A stretch of 64,000 bases of DNA from Clostridia bacterium (GCA_017467205.1 JAFTSQ010000015.1:110144-174143); one strand, 5' to 3'; positions 1 through 8,287 are shown, counted from the first letter of the stretch. A program made the numbers and translations. The notes: generated by a model from the letters alone, not told the origin.

Positions 1-68
1 TTTTCGCGCGCCTTGCCCTGAAAGGTATACCTTGCAGGTGTACTGTCGGGTGGTAATAAAATTTATAA

Positions 69-240
69 GTGATATGCCTCGAGTTGCTCGGCGTGATATT
101 GTTGCAAGCAACAGAGATATTGCTCCCGTCGGTCGCAGTGATATTCTATTCGCCTCGTAACTTCCAACGCGCGAAGCGCATATCACTTGCGAAGCAAATA
201 TCACGCACTTGTGCATATCACTCGCCGCAGGCGAATATAG
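69..240. repeat. array of mini-hairpins with constant GTGATAT/ATATCAC linkers
   Basis: The stretch before the first gene is a string of short self-complementary units. Units seen are CGAG-TTG-CTCG (80-90), TGTTGC-AA-GCAACA (100-113), GCGC-GAA-GCGC (169-179), TTGC-GAA-GCAA (187-197), GCAC-TT-GTGC (205-214) and TCGCC-GCA-GGCGA (222-234). They are separated by GTGATAT at 69-75, 93-99 and 138-144 (GAGATAT at 114-120) and then by the reverse complement ATATCAC at 180-186, 198-204 and 215-221. The stems vary and the linker is constant, so the whole could also fold on itself around 145-168. No coding potential is supported here. Confidence 0.8.
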
Positions 241-242
241 TT

Positions 243-270
243 GGCGCGCCTGCTTTATCGCAGGCGCGCC
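243..270 (-). terminator. GC-rich hairpin after the HtrA-like gene
   Basis: An 11-bp perfect stem (GGCGCGCCTGC, 243-253, with 260-270) and a 6-nt loop lies just past the stop codon of the minus-strand protease gene. There is no T-run after it in that direction, so it may protect a 3' end or belong to the adjacent hairpin array rather than act as a classical intrinsic terminator. Confidence 0.5.
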
Positions 271-280
271 GTTGGGAAAC

Positions 281-1600
281 TCACACTGCCGCAGTGGGAG
301 TGACCTTCGAAAGATCTACCTCAATGTCGAGGGTCTGACCGTCGCGAGTGATATTCATAGATACCGTGCTCGTCGTTCTTGCGTTGAGCATAGCATCAAC
401 CACGTGATAGGTTCTCGATACCTCGTAGGTAACACCGTCAATGGTAATGGAGTTTATGAGGTCACCAACCTCAAAGAGTCCCTCGGCAACCGAGTCGGTC
501 GTGATGCCGGAGATTTTAACCTCTTCAACGATATGCACCTTTCCGGTTTCGGTGTCGTAAACCGCCTTTGAGGACTTGAGCGCGGTTCTGATTCCGAGAA
601 GGCATCTGTAAACGCATTCCTCATCTGTTCCGTCGCAGTAGTAGAGGATATTTTCGGTAATATATTTTACGATATTGGAGGGAATTGCATATCCGATATT
701 CTCAACCGAGGAGCTTGAAAGCTTCGCGTTAACAATTCCTATGAGCTTGCCCTCTCTGTTGTAAAGACCGCCGCCGGAGTTACCGCTGTTGACGGGCGTG
801 TCGATACGCATAAGTCGCATAGTTACAGTCGAGATTTCGTCAGCCGCAGTCATAGTGATATTCTCGCTTTCAACGTTAACGCATCCGACCGTCGCGGAAA
901 TGCCGTTTGCCTCGGGGTTGCCGATTGCGATAGCCGTTTCAAGCGCGCTGACGTCGTTCGAGTCGGCAAACTCTGCCGCCATAGCACTGCTTTCAGCAAG
1001 GACGAGGCTATCCTCGACCTTCAAGACCGCGAGGTCGTACTGCATAGAGCCGCCAACGTAGGTCGCGGGAATTGCATATTCATCGTACTCCATACCGTAA
1101 AGGTATATGTTTATATCGTTGCTGATATAGTTGCTCGTCGAGGACTGATAGTAGTAAACCACGTGATAGTTGGTTATGATGTAAGCGTCGCCGCTTTCCT
1201 TATTGAGCTTGTAAATAACGCCCGAGCCGGAGCTTTGCGCAGTGGACTCATAAACCTGCGAGGAGGGACCGTATCCCATCGAGGTCTTGACCTTAAAATT
1301 GCAGGAAACGCTGACCGCAGAAAGCAGACCGCGGCTCGCCGCCAAAAGATCACTCTCGCCCGCAGAGTTGATTGTTACGTTGTAGTTATCTCCCGCGTTA
1401 ATGGTGAGATTTGCGTCCGACATATCGTTTGTGCCGCCGGCACTTTGATTGTCGTCATTATTATTTTCACCGCCGCTATTTTCACCGCTCGCGGAGAAAT
1501 ATTGGTTCATCGCATAGTCGAGTATATCACAAGATGATAATGCAAGAGTCGTGAATAGGAGCGTTATCACCAAAAGTGCGCACGTCAGCTTTCTTTTCAT
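281..1600 (-). CDS. HtrA/DegP-like trypsin-family serine protease, surface lipoprotein
   Basis: This 439-aa protein is a predicted secreted protease of the S1C (HtrA/DegP) family. It starts with a lysine-rich signal peptide ending in a lipobox-like LALSSC, so it is probably lipid-anchored outside the membrane. A low-complexity Gly/Asn linker follows (residues about 35-75). The catalytic triad is visible as His in TNYHVV, Asp in YDLAVLKV and Ser in NSGNSGGGL. The last roughly 100 residues (EGLFEVGDLINSI onward) resemble a PDZ domain. The start at 1600 is preferred over an ATG six codons upstream because GAAAGGA lies 7 nt before it. It stands alone, divergent from the biotin ligase, and likely handles misfolded surface proteins. 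Confidence 0.88.
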   Translation of the reverse strand: MKRKLTCALLVITLLFTTLALSSCDILDYAMNQYFSASGENSGGENNNDDNQSAGGTNDMSDANLTINAGDNYNVTINSAGESDLLAASRGLLSAVSVSCNFKVKTSMGYGPSSQVYESTAQSSGSGVIYKLNKESGDAYIITNYHVVYYYQSSTSNYISNDINIYLYGMEYDEYAIPATYVGGSMQYDLAVLKVEDSLVLAESSAMAAEFADSNDVSALETAIAIGNPEANGISATVGCVNVESENITMTAADEISTVTMRLMRIDTPVNSGNSGGGLYNREGKLIGIVNAKLSSSSVENIGYAIPSNIVKYITENILYYCDGTDEECVYRCLLGIRTALKSSKAVYDTETGKVHIVEEVKISGITTDSVAEGLFEVGDLINSITIDGVTYEVSRTYHVVDAMLNARTTSTVSMNITRDGQTLDIEVDLSKVTPTAAV

Positions 1601-1719
1601 AAAGCATTCCTTTCGCAATCAAGAATTACCAATATTATAACTTAACTATGTTACGATTATGTTAATAAACGTCGTACTTATTGAAAAAAAGATAAAAAGT
1701 TTTATTGAAATTCGCTTTC

Positions 1720-1749
1720 TTGACAGCCGACAGGCGGGCGTGGTATAAT
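1720..1749 (+). promoter_or_regulatory. sigma-A promoter of the biotin ligase gene
   Basis: TTGACA (1720-1725) and TATAAT (1744-1749) are separated by 18 nt. A short TAGC/GCTA hairpin follows between the start site and the GGAGA ribosome site. Confidence 0.8.
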
Positions 1750-1791
1750 TTATGTGTAGCATTATTGCTAAGCTAAGATTGGAGATACAGT

Positions 1792-2592
1792 ATGCCCGAA
1801 AACGAAACGAAAAATCCACTCTCAAAGCAGGAAATAGCGGAAAATCTTTCCGAAAGCCTCTCCCCCTTCGTGGGAATAGAATATTACGATAGCTGCGACT
1901 CTACCAACCGTCTGGCAAAGGAGGCTGAAATCCTCTATCCCTTAGAGGTCTATGTCGCCAACTCGCAGACTAAAGGTCGCGGCAGGCTCGGCAGGAGCTT
2001 TTATTCGGCAGAGGGCGCAGGACTCTATATGAGCTTCCTTTATAAACCCACCGCCACGGCAAGTGACGCTCTCGCTATTACGAGATACGCCGCAGTAAAG
2101 GTGGCTCGCGCTATTGAGGCGGCGGCAGGTGTCAGCTGTCAAATAAAATGGGTCAACGATATTTATATAAGTGGAAAAAAGGTCTGCGGAATTCTTACCG
2201 AGGGCGTGCTTGACACCGAGCGCGGCGTGTTAGACCGCGTGGTTTTGGGTATCGGAATCAATGTCCGCCGCACCGATTTCCCTGATGATATATCGGCTAT
2301 CGCCACATCGATAGAGGACGAGGCGGGAGTCAAGCTGAACAGAAGTCAGCTCGCCGCCCGAATAATAGAGCTGATATACGAGGGGCTCTCCGAGCTTTCC
2401 TCTGTCGATATTGTAAGGGAATATCGGGAAAGGTCAAACCTTATCGGCAGGCGCGTCACGGTGATAAGGGCGGATAGCTCCTACGCCGCCGAGGTTCTCG
2501 ACATCTCGGACGGCGGCGCGCTCGTACTTCGCACCGCGGGCGGTGAGATAGAGGAGCTGATATCCGGCGAGGTCAGCGTGCGACTTATATAA
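1792..2592 (+). CDS. birA: biotin--[acetyl-CoA-carboxylase] ligase
   Basis: This 266-aa cytoplasmic enzyme activates biotin to biotinyl-AMP and attaches it to the carrier lysine of biotin-dependent carboxylases. The biotin-binding loop GRGRLGR (about residue 63) and the KWVNDIY motif (about 122) of the BPL/LplA domain are present, followed by the small SH3-like C-terminal domain (RRVTVIRADSSYAAEVLDI). It has no N-terminal winged helix, so unlike E. coli BirA it should be ligase only and not a biotin repressor. The ATG at 1792 has GGAGA 7 nt upstream. Confidence 0.92.
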   Translation: MPENETKNPLSKQEIAENLSESLSPFVGIEYYDSCDSTNRLAKEAEILYPLEVYVANSQTKGRGRLGRSFYSAEGAGLYMSFLYKPTATASDALAITRYAAVKVARAIEAAAGVSCQIKWVNDIYISGKKVCGILTEGVLDTERGVLDRVVLGIGINVRRTDFPDDISAIATSIEDEAGVKLNRSQLAARIIELIYEGLSELSSVDIVREYRERSNLIGRRVTVIRADSSYAAEVLDISDGGALVLRTAGGEIEELISGEVSVRLI

Positions 2593-2601
2593 CAAAAGAG
2601 G

Positions 2602-2639
2602 GAGGGTAGCTCAAGTTGCAAAAAACTTGAGCTACCCTC
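2602..2639. repeat. 16-bp-stem hairpin, copy 1 (second copy at 13286)
   Basis: GAGGGTAGCTCAAGTT (2602-2617), a 6-nt loop, and its exact reverse complement (2624-2639) follow the birA stop codon. The same stem occurs at 13286-13323. No strong T-run follows, so it is either a weak terminator or a dispersed palindromic element used as one. The next 25 nt also resemble sequence about 90 nt downstream of copy 2. Confidence 0.75.
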
Positions 2640-2697
2640 AAATTTTCGATTACGCCCAAATACACCATCCCCTTCCATTTCTTCCATATTCTTTGGA

Positions 2698-2726
2698 TTG
2701 ATGGGGGGTGGATTTTATGGTATAAT
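2698..2726 (+). promoter_or_regulatory. promoter of the SleB-like gene
   Basis: TTGATG (2698-2703) and TATAAT (2721-2726) with a 17-nt spacer lie 23 nt before the start codon. Confidence 0.65.
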
Positions 2727-2748
2727 TTTGTCAGGAAAGGAGGTATTG

Positions 2749-3645
2749 ATGAAAACAGCAGTAAAGAAAATCATAGCCGTCATTCTCATTTGCGTACCGC
2801 TCATATCGGCAGCCGCCGTTAAGCCTGCGGCACTCGGAGAATGGAAGAGGCGCGAGCTTTCCACTATGACGGTAAACGACACTAATATTTATAACTACAA
2901 GAGCGTGAAAATGACTCTGTTAGGTGTAGATTTCACCTCACGCGCAAGGCTGATTAATGAGGTGACCTACGTTCCGCTCCGCGATTTTACCGATGCGGTA
3001 ACTCGCGCGACCGTTACATACTACGCCTCAACCAAGACCGCAACCGTTAAAGCCACGGGTCTTGACGTCAGCGCAACGGCAGGAACGAACATAGTTTACG
3101 CAAACTCCCGCCCCCTCTTCTCGCTTACGCCGACGAAGATAATGAGCGACGGAAAAATGTACGTTCCCGTAAGAACGCTCGTCAAGGCATTCGGGCTTTC
3201 GCTCACCTGGGACGCGGCGACCTCTTCGGTCAGCGTGACGGGCGAGTATTCTCCCTTGACGCCCGCCTCGGAGTATTACAATAAGGACGACGTCTATTGG
3301 CTCTCGCGCATAATCAGTGCGGAGAGTGCAGGCGAGCCGCTTCTCGGTCAGATAGCCGTCGGCAACGTGGTTCTTAACAGGGTTCGCTCATCCGACTATC
3401 CCTCATCTATCTACGGCGTTATTTTTGACCGAAAGTGGGGAGTTCAGTTCAGCCCCGTCGCTAACGGAACAATCTATAATTCTCCCTACTACACCTCTGT
3501 TATAGCGGCAAGGATATGTCTTGAGGGCATATCGGTGTCGGGCGACGTTCTTTATTTTATGGAGCCGAGAATATCCAGCTCCTCTTGGATAAAGAATAAC
3601 AGGTATTACGCTTTCAGTATAGGCAATCACGATTTTTACTATTAA
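2749..3645 (+). CDS. secreted cell-wall hydrolase, SleB-like, with copper-amine-oxidase-N-like domain
   Basis: This 298-aa protein begins with a signal peptide (KKIIAVILICVPLISAAA). Residues about 45-155 form a two-repeat stalk of the type called copper amine oxidase N-terminal domain (VPLRDF and VPVRTL repeats), common on clostridial surface proteins. Residues about 180-298 match the hydrolase_2/SleB family: YWLSRIISAESAGEP holds the likely catalytic Glu, followed by GQIAVGNVVLNRV. This family includes the lytic transglycosylase that degrades spore cortex during germination. The ATG at 2749 follows AAAGGAGG at 2735. Whether it acts in germination or on vegetative wall is not decidable from sequence. 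Confidence 0.85.
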   Translation: MKTAVKKIIAVILICVPLISAAAVKPAALGEWKRRELSTMTVNDTNIYNYKSVKMTLLGVDFTSRARLINEVTYVPLRDFTDAVTRATVTYYASTKTATVKATGLDVSATAGTNIVYANSRPLFSLTPTKIMSDGKMYVPVRTLVKAFGLSLTWDAATSSVSVTGEYSPLTPASEYYNKDDVYWLSRIISAESAGEPLLGQIAVGNVVLNRVRSSDYPSSIYGVIFDRKWGVQFSPVANGTIYNSPYYTSVIAARICLEGISVSGDVLYFMEPRISSSSWIKNNRYYAFSIGNHDFYY

Positions 3646-3670
3646 AGACTAAAAAAAGCGCTCAAACCGC

Positions 3671-3699
3671 TTGCAAAACCTCTTCGTTTGTTGTATACT
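3671..3699 (+). promoter_or_regulatory. promoter of the phosphoribosyltransferase gene
   Basis: TTGCAA (3671-3676), 17-nt spacer, TATACT (3694-3699), 37 nt upstream of the start codon. Confidence 0.75.
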
Positions 3700-3736
3700 T
3701 ATAGCGTGAAATCTCTTTTTGAAAGGAATTTTAGCT

Positions 3737-4288
3737 ATGACATACAAAATCAACATAAAAGGTCTTGAGCGCTCACTTACCCTTTGCCCTATATCCGACG
3801 AGCTTAATATAGCAGGCTTCATTCTTTTCGGCGACGTTGAGCTCACCGAGCACTGTGCAAGCGAGCTTTGCAAATTAGCGCCTGAGCACGACGTTATGAT
3901 AACCGCAGAGTCGAAGGGAATTCCGCTTATCTACGCTATGAGCCGAATTCTCGGTGAGAACAGATACGTTCTCGCGCGCAAGTCGGTAAAGCTTTATATG
4001 AAGAACGTTGTCAAGTGCGAAACCAAGTCTATCTCCACGAATCAGACTCAGGTTCTATATCTTGACGGTGACGATGCCGAGTATATGAAGGGTAAGCGCG
4101 TGCTTATAGTTGACGACGTTATCAGCACGGGCGGCTCGCTCGCCTCGCTTGAAAATCTTGTCAAGCAGGCAGGCGGTGAGGTAGTCGGTAAGATGACGGT
4201 GCTCGCGGAGGGCGACGCAATTGACAGACCCGACATTATCTATCTTCAGGAGCTGCCGCTTTTTGATAAAAACGGAAATAGAGTATAA
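3737..4288 (+). CDS. phosphoribosyltransferase, adenine phosphoribosyltransferase-like
   Basis: This 183-aa cytoplasmic protein has a type I PRTase fold. The PRPP-binding signature VLIVDDVISTGGS is clear at about residues 120-132, and VMITAESKGIPLIYAM matches the flexible region of adenine phosphoribosyltransferases. It likely transfers phosphoribose from PRPP to a purine base in salvage. True Apt proteins are of similar length, but the N-terminus differs, so substrate assignment stays open (Apt-like or a PurR/PyrR-like paralogue). The ATG at 3737 is chosen because GAAAGGA at 3721 is its ribosome site. Confidence 0.8.
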   Translation: MTYKINIKGLERSLTLCPISDELNIAGFILFGDVELTEHCASELCKLAPEHDVMITAESKGIPLIYAMSRILGENRYVLARKSVKLYMKNVVKCETKSISTNQTQVLYLDGDDAEYMKGKRVLIVDDVISTGGSLASLENLVKQAGGEVVGKMTVLAEGDAIDRPDIIYLQELPLFDKNGNRV

Positions 4289-4289
4289 T

Positions 4290-4321
4290 AAAGAAGCGAG
4301 GACCGCAGTCCTCGCTTCTTT
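4290..4321. terminator. bidirectional intrinsic terminator
   Basis: AAAGAAGCGAGGAC, a CGCA loop and its exact complement end in TTTATTT. It sits between the convergent phosphoribosyltransferase and ABC transporter genes and has T-rich sides on both strands. Confidence 0.88.
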
Positions 4322-4323
4322 AT

Positions 4324-5106
4324 TTATATATTTGTGGGTAACTTTTTAGTCCTTAAGAACTCCTCGTACGCGTCGCAAATCCCCTTCACGTCATCGCCGA
4401 AGGTAACCTGCTCGCCGTGGTCGAGCCAGAGAATCTTGTTGCACATCGAGCGCACCTGCGCCATAGAGTGCGAAACGAGGATGGTGGTAGCACCGCCGTT
4501 TATAATGGATTTCATCTTTGCCTCGCTCTTGGTTCTGAACGCTCCGTCACCGACGGAGAGCACCTCGTCAAGAATAAGTATATCGGGGTTGACGAGAGAG
4601 GCGATAGAGAAGGCAAGGCGGGATTTCATACCCGACGACAGATGCTTGAACGCTCTGTCCTGATATTCCTCAAGCTCCGCGAACTTTATTATCTCCTCGT
4701 AAGCTTGGTCCATAAACTTTCTCGTATATCCGAGCATAGCACCGCGCAAATAGGTGTTTTCCTTGACCGTCATATCGCCGTCAAAGCCGCTGCCGAGCTC
4801 AAGGAGCGCCGCTATCTTTCCGTGGCACTTAACCTCGCCCTCGGTGGGAATCATAATTCCCGAAACCGCTTTAAGAAGCGTGGATTTTCCCGCACCGTTC
4901 GTGCCGATTATGCCGAGCATATCGCCTCGGTTTATTGAAAAGGTCACGTGCCTGTCAGCCCAGAACTCTTTAACGTGGTACTTGCCCGTAATCTTGCGAA
5001 GGAAGAATTCCTTAAGTCCTATCTCCTTAAAGTCACCCGTCATATAGCGGATAGACACGTCGTTAAGTGAGAGTATGGGCTCACCCGTGCTAATTATTTC
5101 AGCCAT
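4324..5106 (-). CDS. polysaccharide/teichoic-acid-type ABC exporter, ATP-binding subunit
   Basis: This 260-aa ATPase has Walker A GTNGAGKST, the signature LSSGMKSRL, Walker B ILILDEV and the switch histidine in VSHS. The sequence around GGDMLGIIGTNGAGKST and LLELGSGFDGDMT is typical of the TagH/Wzt/RfbB subfamily, which exports lipid-linked surface glycans together with an ABC-2 permease. It lacks the C-terminal glycan-recognition domain of long Wzt proteins. The partner permease lies directly upstream on the same strand, and the glycan genes at 6.1-10.1 kb are the plausible substrate source. Confidence 0.9.
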   Translation of the reverse strand: MAEIISTGEPILSLNDVSIRYMTGDFKEIGLKEFFLRKITGKYHVKEFWADRHVTFSINRGDMLGIIGTNGAGKSTLLKAVSGIMIPTEGEVKCHGKIAALLELGSGFDGDMTVKENTYLRGAMLGYTRKFMDQAYEEIIKFAELEEYQDRAFKHLSSGMKSRLAFSIASLVNPDILILDEVLSVGDGAFRTKSEAKMKSIINGGATTILVSHSMAQVRSMCNKILWLDHGEQVTFGDDVKGICDAYEEFLRTKKLPTNI

Positions 5107-5128
5107 TTTTTAACCATTCCTTTCATTA

Positions 5129-5161
5129 GAGAAGTTTGAAAACTCGTTTTCAAACTTCTCT
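5129..5161 (-). promoter_or_regulatory. hairpin between permease and ATPase genes
   Basis: AGAGAAGTTTGAAAAC pairs with TTTTCAAACTTCTCT across a TCG loop in the 57-nt gap between the two exporter genes. It has no long T-run, so it could be a processing or partial-termination site that sets the permease to ATPase ratio. Confidence 0.5.
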
Positions 5162-5163
5162 CC

Positions 5164-5952
5164 TTATACGTAGTAGAGGAACTTATGGTTCTTCGTCTTA
5201 TAGATGAGCGCGCCTATGATAAATGCAACGAGTGCATAGCCGAGCGCGAGCGCGTGATACTGGAGTGACGGGATCGTTCCCTCAAGCACGACCAGCCTGA
5301 AATATTTAATATAAACGTAGAGCGGGTTGAGAAGGAAGAGCCTTTGTATATTCTCTCCGAAGGTGTCAACAGTATAGAATATCGCTGACATATACATAAG
5401 GAGCATAGTGAACACGCTCCAAAGATACTGAACGTCGCGGAAGAAGACGAAGAGCGCCGAGAGGATAAGTCCCATACCCACGTTGAAAAGTATCAGGCAG
5501 AGGATGGGATAGAAGAGCATAAGAAAGGCGGGGGTGAAGGTCACCTTATCGATAATGCAGAAGAGCAGGAAGACCGAGAAGGTAAGACCGAAATTAATAA
5601 GTGATGAAACGTTCTTTGAGAAGAGGAAAAGGTATTTCGGGACGTTGATTTTCGAGAAAATGCTCGCGTTATCCATAAGCGAGCTCATACCCGTGTTCGT
5701 TGCCTCGTTGAAGAAGGAGAAAACGATATTTCCGCAGAAAAGATAGATAGTGTAGTGCTCCATATTTCTGCCGAAGAACTCGGTAAAGACTATGCTCATA
5801 ACCAAAAGCGTGAGCAACGGTGAGAGCACGCTCCAAAGCATACCGAGATAGGTTCTCTTGTATTTCTTTTTGAAATCGCGCTTTACAAGCTCGGAGAACA
5901 GAAATCTGTTCTCTCCAATGCGCTGAAAGAGCGCGGCAACTTTTCCTTTCAT
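5164..5952 (-). CDS. ABC-2 type polysaccharide/teichoic-acid export permease
   Basis: This 262-aa integral membrane protein has about six hydrophobic segments (for example TLLVMSIVFTEFF and FLLFCIIDKVTF). The RTYLGMLWSVLSPLLTLLVMS sequence is the hallmark of the TagG/Wzm/RfbA permease family. With the neighbouring ATPase it would move a polyprenol-linked glycan across the membrane. The ATG at 5952 is preferred over one 12 nt upstream because the upstream ATG lies within the AATGGAGA ribosome site. Its leader carries a hairpin shared with two other genes in this window. Confidence 0.88.
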   Translation of the reverse strand: MKGKVAALFQRIGENRFLFSELVKRDFKKKYKRTYLGMLWSVLSPLLTLLVMSIVFTEFFGRNMEHYTIYLFCGNIVFSFFNEATNTGMSSLMDNASIFSKINVPKYLFLFSKNVSSLINFGLTFSVFLLFCIIDKVTFTPAFLMLFYPILCLILFNVGMGLILSALFVFFRDVQYLWSVFTMLLMYMSAIFYTVDTFGENIQRLFLLNPLYVYIKYFRLVVLEGTIPSLQYHALALGYALVAFIIGALIYKTKNHKFLYYV

Positions 5953-5956
5953 TGTA

Positions 5957-5982
5957 ATCTCCATTCTGTCGCCTGTGGCAAC
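5957..5982 (-). promoter_or_regulatory. leader hairpin plus ribosome site, shared type (copy 1)
   Basis: The minus-strand RNA reads GTTGCC-ACA-GGCGAC followed by AGAATGGAGAT and the start codon. The same arrangement occurs before the genes starting at 20629 and 51293 with different loops and a G-C to G-U change in the stem. Confidence 0.7.
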
Positions 5983-6044
5983 CCTACAACGTATAAATGA
6001 ATTTTCACGCTATTCATTCCGTAAGCCAAAATTTATGCTCTACT

Positions 6045-6073
6045 ATTATATCATAACGCAAGTGAAATGTCAA
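6045..6073 (-). promoter_or_regulatory. sigma-A promoter of the exporter operon
   Basis: On the minus strand, TTGACA (6073-6068), 17-nt spacer and TATAAT (6050-6045): a full consensus promoter. Confidence 0.82.
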
Positions 6074-6112
6074 ATACTATTTTGCGCACGGCGAAGAGTG
6101 TGAAAATACAGG

Positions 6113-6141
6113 TTGCAAAAAGCAAAACGATGTGGTATACT
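6113..6141 (+). promoter_or_regulatory. sigma-A promoter of the DUF4422-glf operon
   Basis: TTGCAA (6113-6118), 17-nt spacer, TATACT (6136-6141). Its position rules out the upstream GTG at 6132 as translation start. Confidence 0.78.
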
Positions 6142-6170
6142 ATAAGGAGAACGGCAAAGGAGAGAGTCTT

Positions 6171-7019
6171 GTGTCATACAACGTGAAAATATTTATGTGC
6201 GCTCACAAGGCGGTGGATATCCTCCCCCCTCTTGCCACAGCGGTGCAGGGCGGCGCGGCGATTAATCCGAGAATCGAAGGGCTTTTAAGTGACGACGGCG
6301 CGCTCGGCTCGATATCCGAAAAGAACCGCGAGTATTGCGAGCTCACCGTTCAGTATTACGCCTGGAAGAACGAGGAGTGCGACTCATACGGCTTCTGCCA
6401 TTACCGCCGATTTTTCGGGTTTGGAAGTAAATCCGCTCGCCCCTACCTCGTATTCTCAACCCTTTCGGAGAAGCAACGCTCGCGCCTTCTCGGGCAAGCG
6501 GAGGAGATCGCCGCTCTTGCAAAGGAGTACGACGTGATAGTCCCTCGCCGCGAGCGAATGGGAGTCACGGTCAGGGAAAAGTATTTTGACAGTGAGTTCT
6601 GCTTTGAGGAGGACCTCGACCGCTTCCTTGAGCTTCTCGGCAGGATGTACCCGCAGCTTTTGCCCTTCGCCGAGGAATATATGAGTGGGTACGAGCAGTA
6701 TTTCTGCAATATGTTCATAATGAAGCGGCAGCTCTTCTTCGACTATTCAGAGAAGCTCTTTTCGCTTCTTGAGGCGTTTGACGAGGGCAAGACTCTTCAC
6801 GGTAACTTCCAAGCCGACAGGACGGACGGCTATCTTGCCGAACGCTTCCTCGGTATCTATATACTCTATCTTAAAAGCCTCGGAAATTCGGTGTACGAGG
6901 TATCCCGTGTCGACGTTGGCTGCAGTATTTCGAAGCGTATAACCTATAAGCTTCTGCCGCCTGAGAGCAGGCTGCGGATGTTTTTGAAAAGACAAAAAAC
7001 GAAAAAAGGGAAGGAATAA
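6171..7019 (+). CDS. DUF4422 family protein, likely glycosyltransferase for surface glycan
   Basis: This 282-aa protein belongs to the DUF4422 family found in capsule and exopolysaccharide loci. The diagnostic block YCELTVQYYAWKN followed by DSYGFCHYRRFF lies at about residues 52-83. Family members are annotated as glycosyltransferases, but no donor or acceptor can be read from the sequence. The GTG at 6171 is chosen because AAAGGAGAG lies 6-8 nt upstream and the promoter overlaps the alternative start. The gene ends 3 nt before glf, so the two are probably one operon for a galactofuranose-containing glycan. Confidence 0.8.
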   Translation: MSYNVKIFMCAHKAVDILPPLATAVQGGAAINPRIEGLLSDDGALGSISEKNREYCELTVQYYAWKNEECDSYGFCHYRRFFGFGSKSARPYLVFSTLSEKQRSRLLGQAEEIAALAKEYDVIVPRRERMGVTVREKYFDSEFCFEEDLDRFLELLGRMYPQLLPFAEEYMSGYEQYFCNMFIMKRQLFFDYSEKLFSLLEAFDEGKTLHGNFQADRTDGYLAERFLGIYILYLKSLGNSVYEVSRVDVGCSISKRITYKLLPPESRLRMFLKRQKTKKGKE

Positions 7020-7022
7020 ATT

Positions 7023-8132
7023 ATGCAAAAGCAGTATGATTACCTGATAGTCGGAGCCGGACTTTTCGGATGCGTGTTCGCATACGAGGCTAAAAAGAGA
7101 GGGAAGAGCTGTCTTGTCATAGATAAGCGCGACCACATAGGCGGAAATATTTACTGCGAGAATATCGAGGGCATTAACGTGCACAAGTACGGTGCTCACA
7201 TTTTTCATACCTCGGATAAGCAGGTCTGGGATTATATAAACAACTTTGCCGAGTTCAACAACTATATAAACTCGCCCGTCGCAATTTATAAGGACGAGCT
7301 TTACAATCTCCCCTTCAATATGAATACCTTCAGCAAGATGTGGGGCATTAAAACTCCTGCGGAGGCAAAGGCAAAAATCGCCGAGCAGATAGCCGAGCTC
7401 GGCATAGTCGAGCCGAAGAACCTTGAGGAGCAGGCGCTCTCGCTCGTCGGTCGCGACGTTTACGAGAAGCTTGTAAAGGGCTACACCGAAAAGCAGTGGG
7501 CAAGAGATTGCAAGGATCTGCCCGCATTTATCATCAAGAGATTGCCGCTCCGCTTTACCTACGATAATAACTACTTTAACGACCGTTATCAAGGTATCCC
7601 CATCGGCGGCTATACAAAAATTGCCGAAAAGATGCTCGAGGGCGTTGAGGTAAAGCTCGGCGTGGACTACTTCGATTTTATCAAAGAGTGCCCCCGTGTC
7701 GCGAAAAAGACGGTATTTACGGGTCAGATAGACAAGTTCTTCGACTACAAGCTCGGCGTTCTTGAATACAGAAGCGTCCGCTTCGAAACCGAGGTTTTGG
7801 ACTGCGAGAACTATCAGGGCAACGCGGTTGTCAACTATACCGAAAAGGAAGTGCCCTACACGAGAGTTATAGAGCACAAGCACTTTGAGTACGGCAAGCA
7901 GGAAAAGACGGTAATCTCCCGCGAATACTCTTCCGAGTGGAACATCGGCGACGAGCCCTACTATCCGATAAACAACGACAGAAACAACGAGCTTTATCTT
8001 AAGTACAAGGAGCTCGCCGACAACACGCCAAACGTTATATTCGGCGGTCGCCTCGGTCAGTACAAGTACTACGATATGGATAAGGTTATCATAGCCGCAC
8101 TTGACGCAGTCCGCGAAGAGTTCGGTGAATAA
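7023..8132 (+). CDS. glf: UDP-galactopyranose mutase
   Basis: This 369-aa flavoenzyme interconverts UDP-galactopyranose and UDP-galactofuranose, supplying Galf to surface polysaccharide. The FAD-binding GAGLFGCVFA lies at residues 11-20, and family blocks are clear: NVHKYGAHIFHT, PFNMNTF, GYTEKQW and YYPINNDRNN. Length is normal for Glf (about 370 aa). It follows the DUF4422 gene by 3 nt with AAGGAA as ribosome site and is closed by a strong terminator. Confidence 0.96.
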   Translation: MQKQYDYLIVGAGLFGCVFAYEAKKRGKSCLVIDKRDHIGGNIYCENIEGINVHKYGAHIFHTSDKQVWDYINNFAEFNNYINSPVAIYKDELYNLPFNMNTFSKMWGIKTPAEAKAKIAEQIAELGIVEPKNLEEQALSLVGRDVYEKLVKGYTEKQWARDCKDLPAFIIKRLPLRFTYDNNYFNDRYQGIPIGGYTKIAEKMLEGVEVKLGVDYFDFIKECPRVAKKTVFTGQIDKFFDYKLGVLEYRSVRFETEVLDCENYQGNAVVNYTEKEVPYTRVIEHKHFEYGKQEKTVISREYSSEWNIGDEPYYPINNDRNNELYLKYKELADNTPNVIFGGRLGQYKYYDMDKVIIAALDAVREEFGE

Positions 8133-8161
8133 AGTGACCGGCGCATTTTGGCGTAATTGAG

Positions 8162-8202
8162 AAAATCTCCCACAAATCGAATGATTTGTGGGAGATTTTT
8201 TC
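8162..8202 (+). terminator. intrinsic terminator after glf
   Basis: A 17-bp perfect stem (8162-8178 with 8183-8199) around a GAAT loop runs into a T-tract. Confidence 0.92.
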
Positions 8203-8223
8203 TGAATAATTGCAAAGCTTATA

Positions 8224-8278
8224 AGGCTCCTTCCGGGAGGGAGCTGTCAAACGCGTGGCGTTCGACTGAGGGAGGGGC
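8224..8278. repeat. dispersed palindromic repeat (GGCTCC...GGGAGCTGTCAA...GACTGAGGGAGG type)
   Basis: Two nested palindromes follow each other: GCTCC/GGGAGC around TTCCGGGA, and GTCAAACGC/GCGTTCGAC around GTG. The pattern of a GGAGCTGTCAA palindrome ending in GACTGAGGGAG is a family I recognise as scattered through gut Clostridia genomes. A partial relative occurs near 59731. Confidence 0.6.
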
Positions 8279-8287
8279 AAACACGGC

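Noticed and set aside
6747..7883. Long minus-strand open frame opposite DUF4422 and glf
   Set aside because: It overlaps two well-supported genes, and its product shows no family features; it is an antisense artefact of GC-biased codon use.
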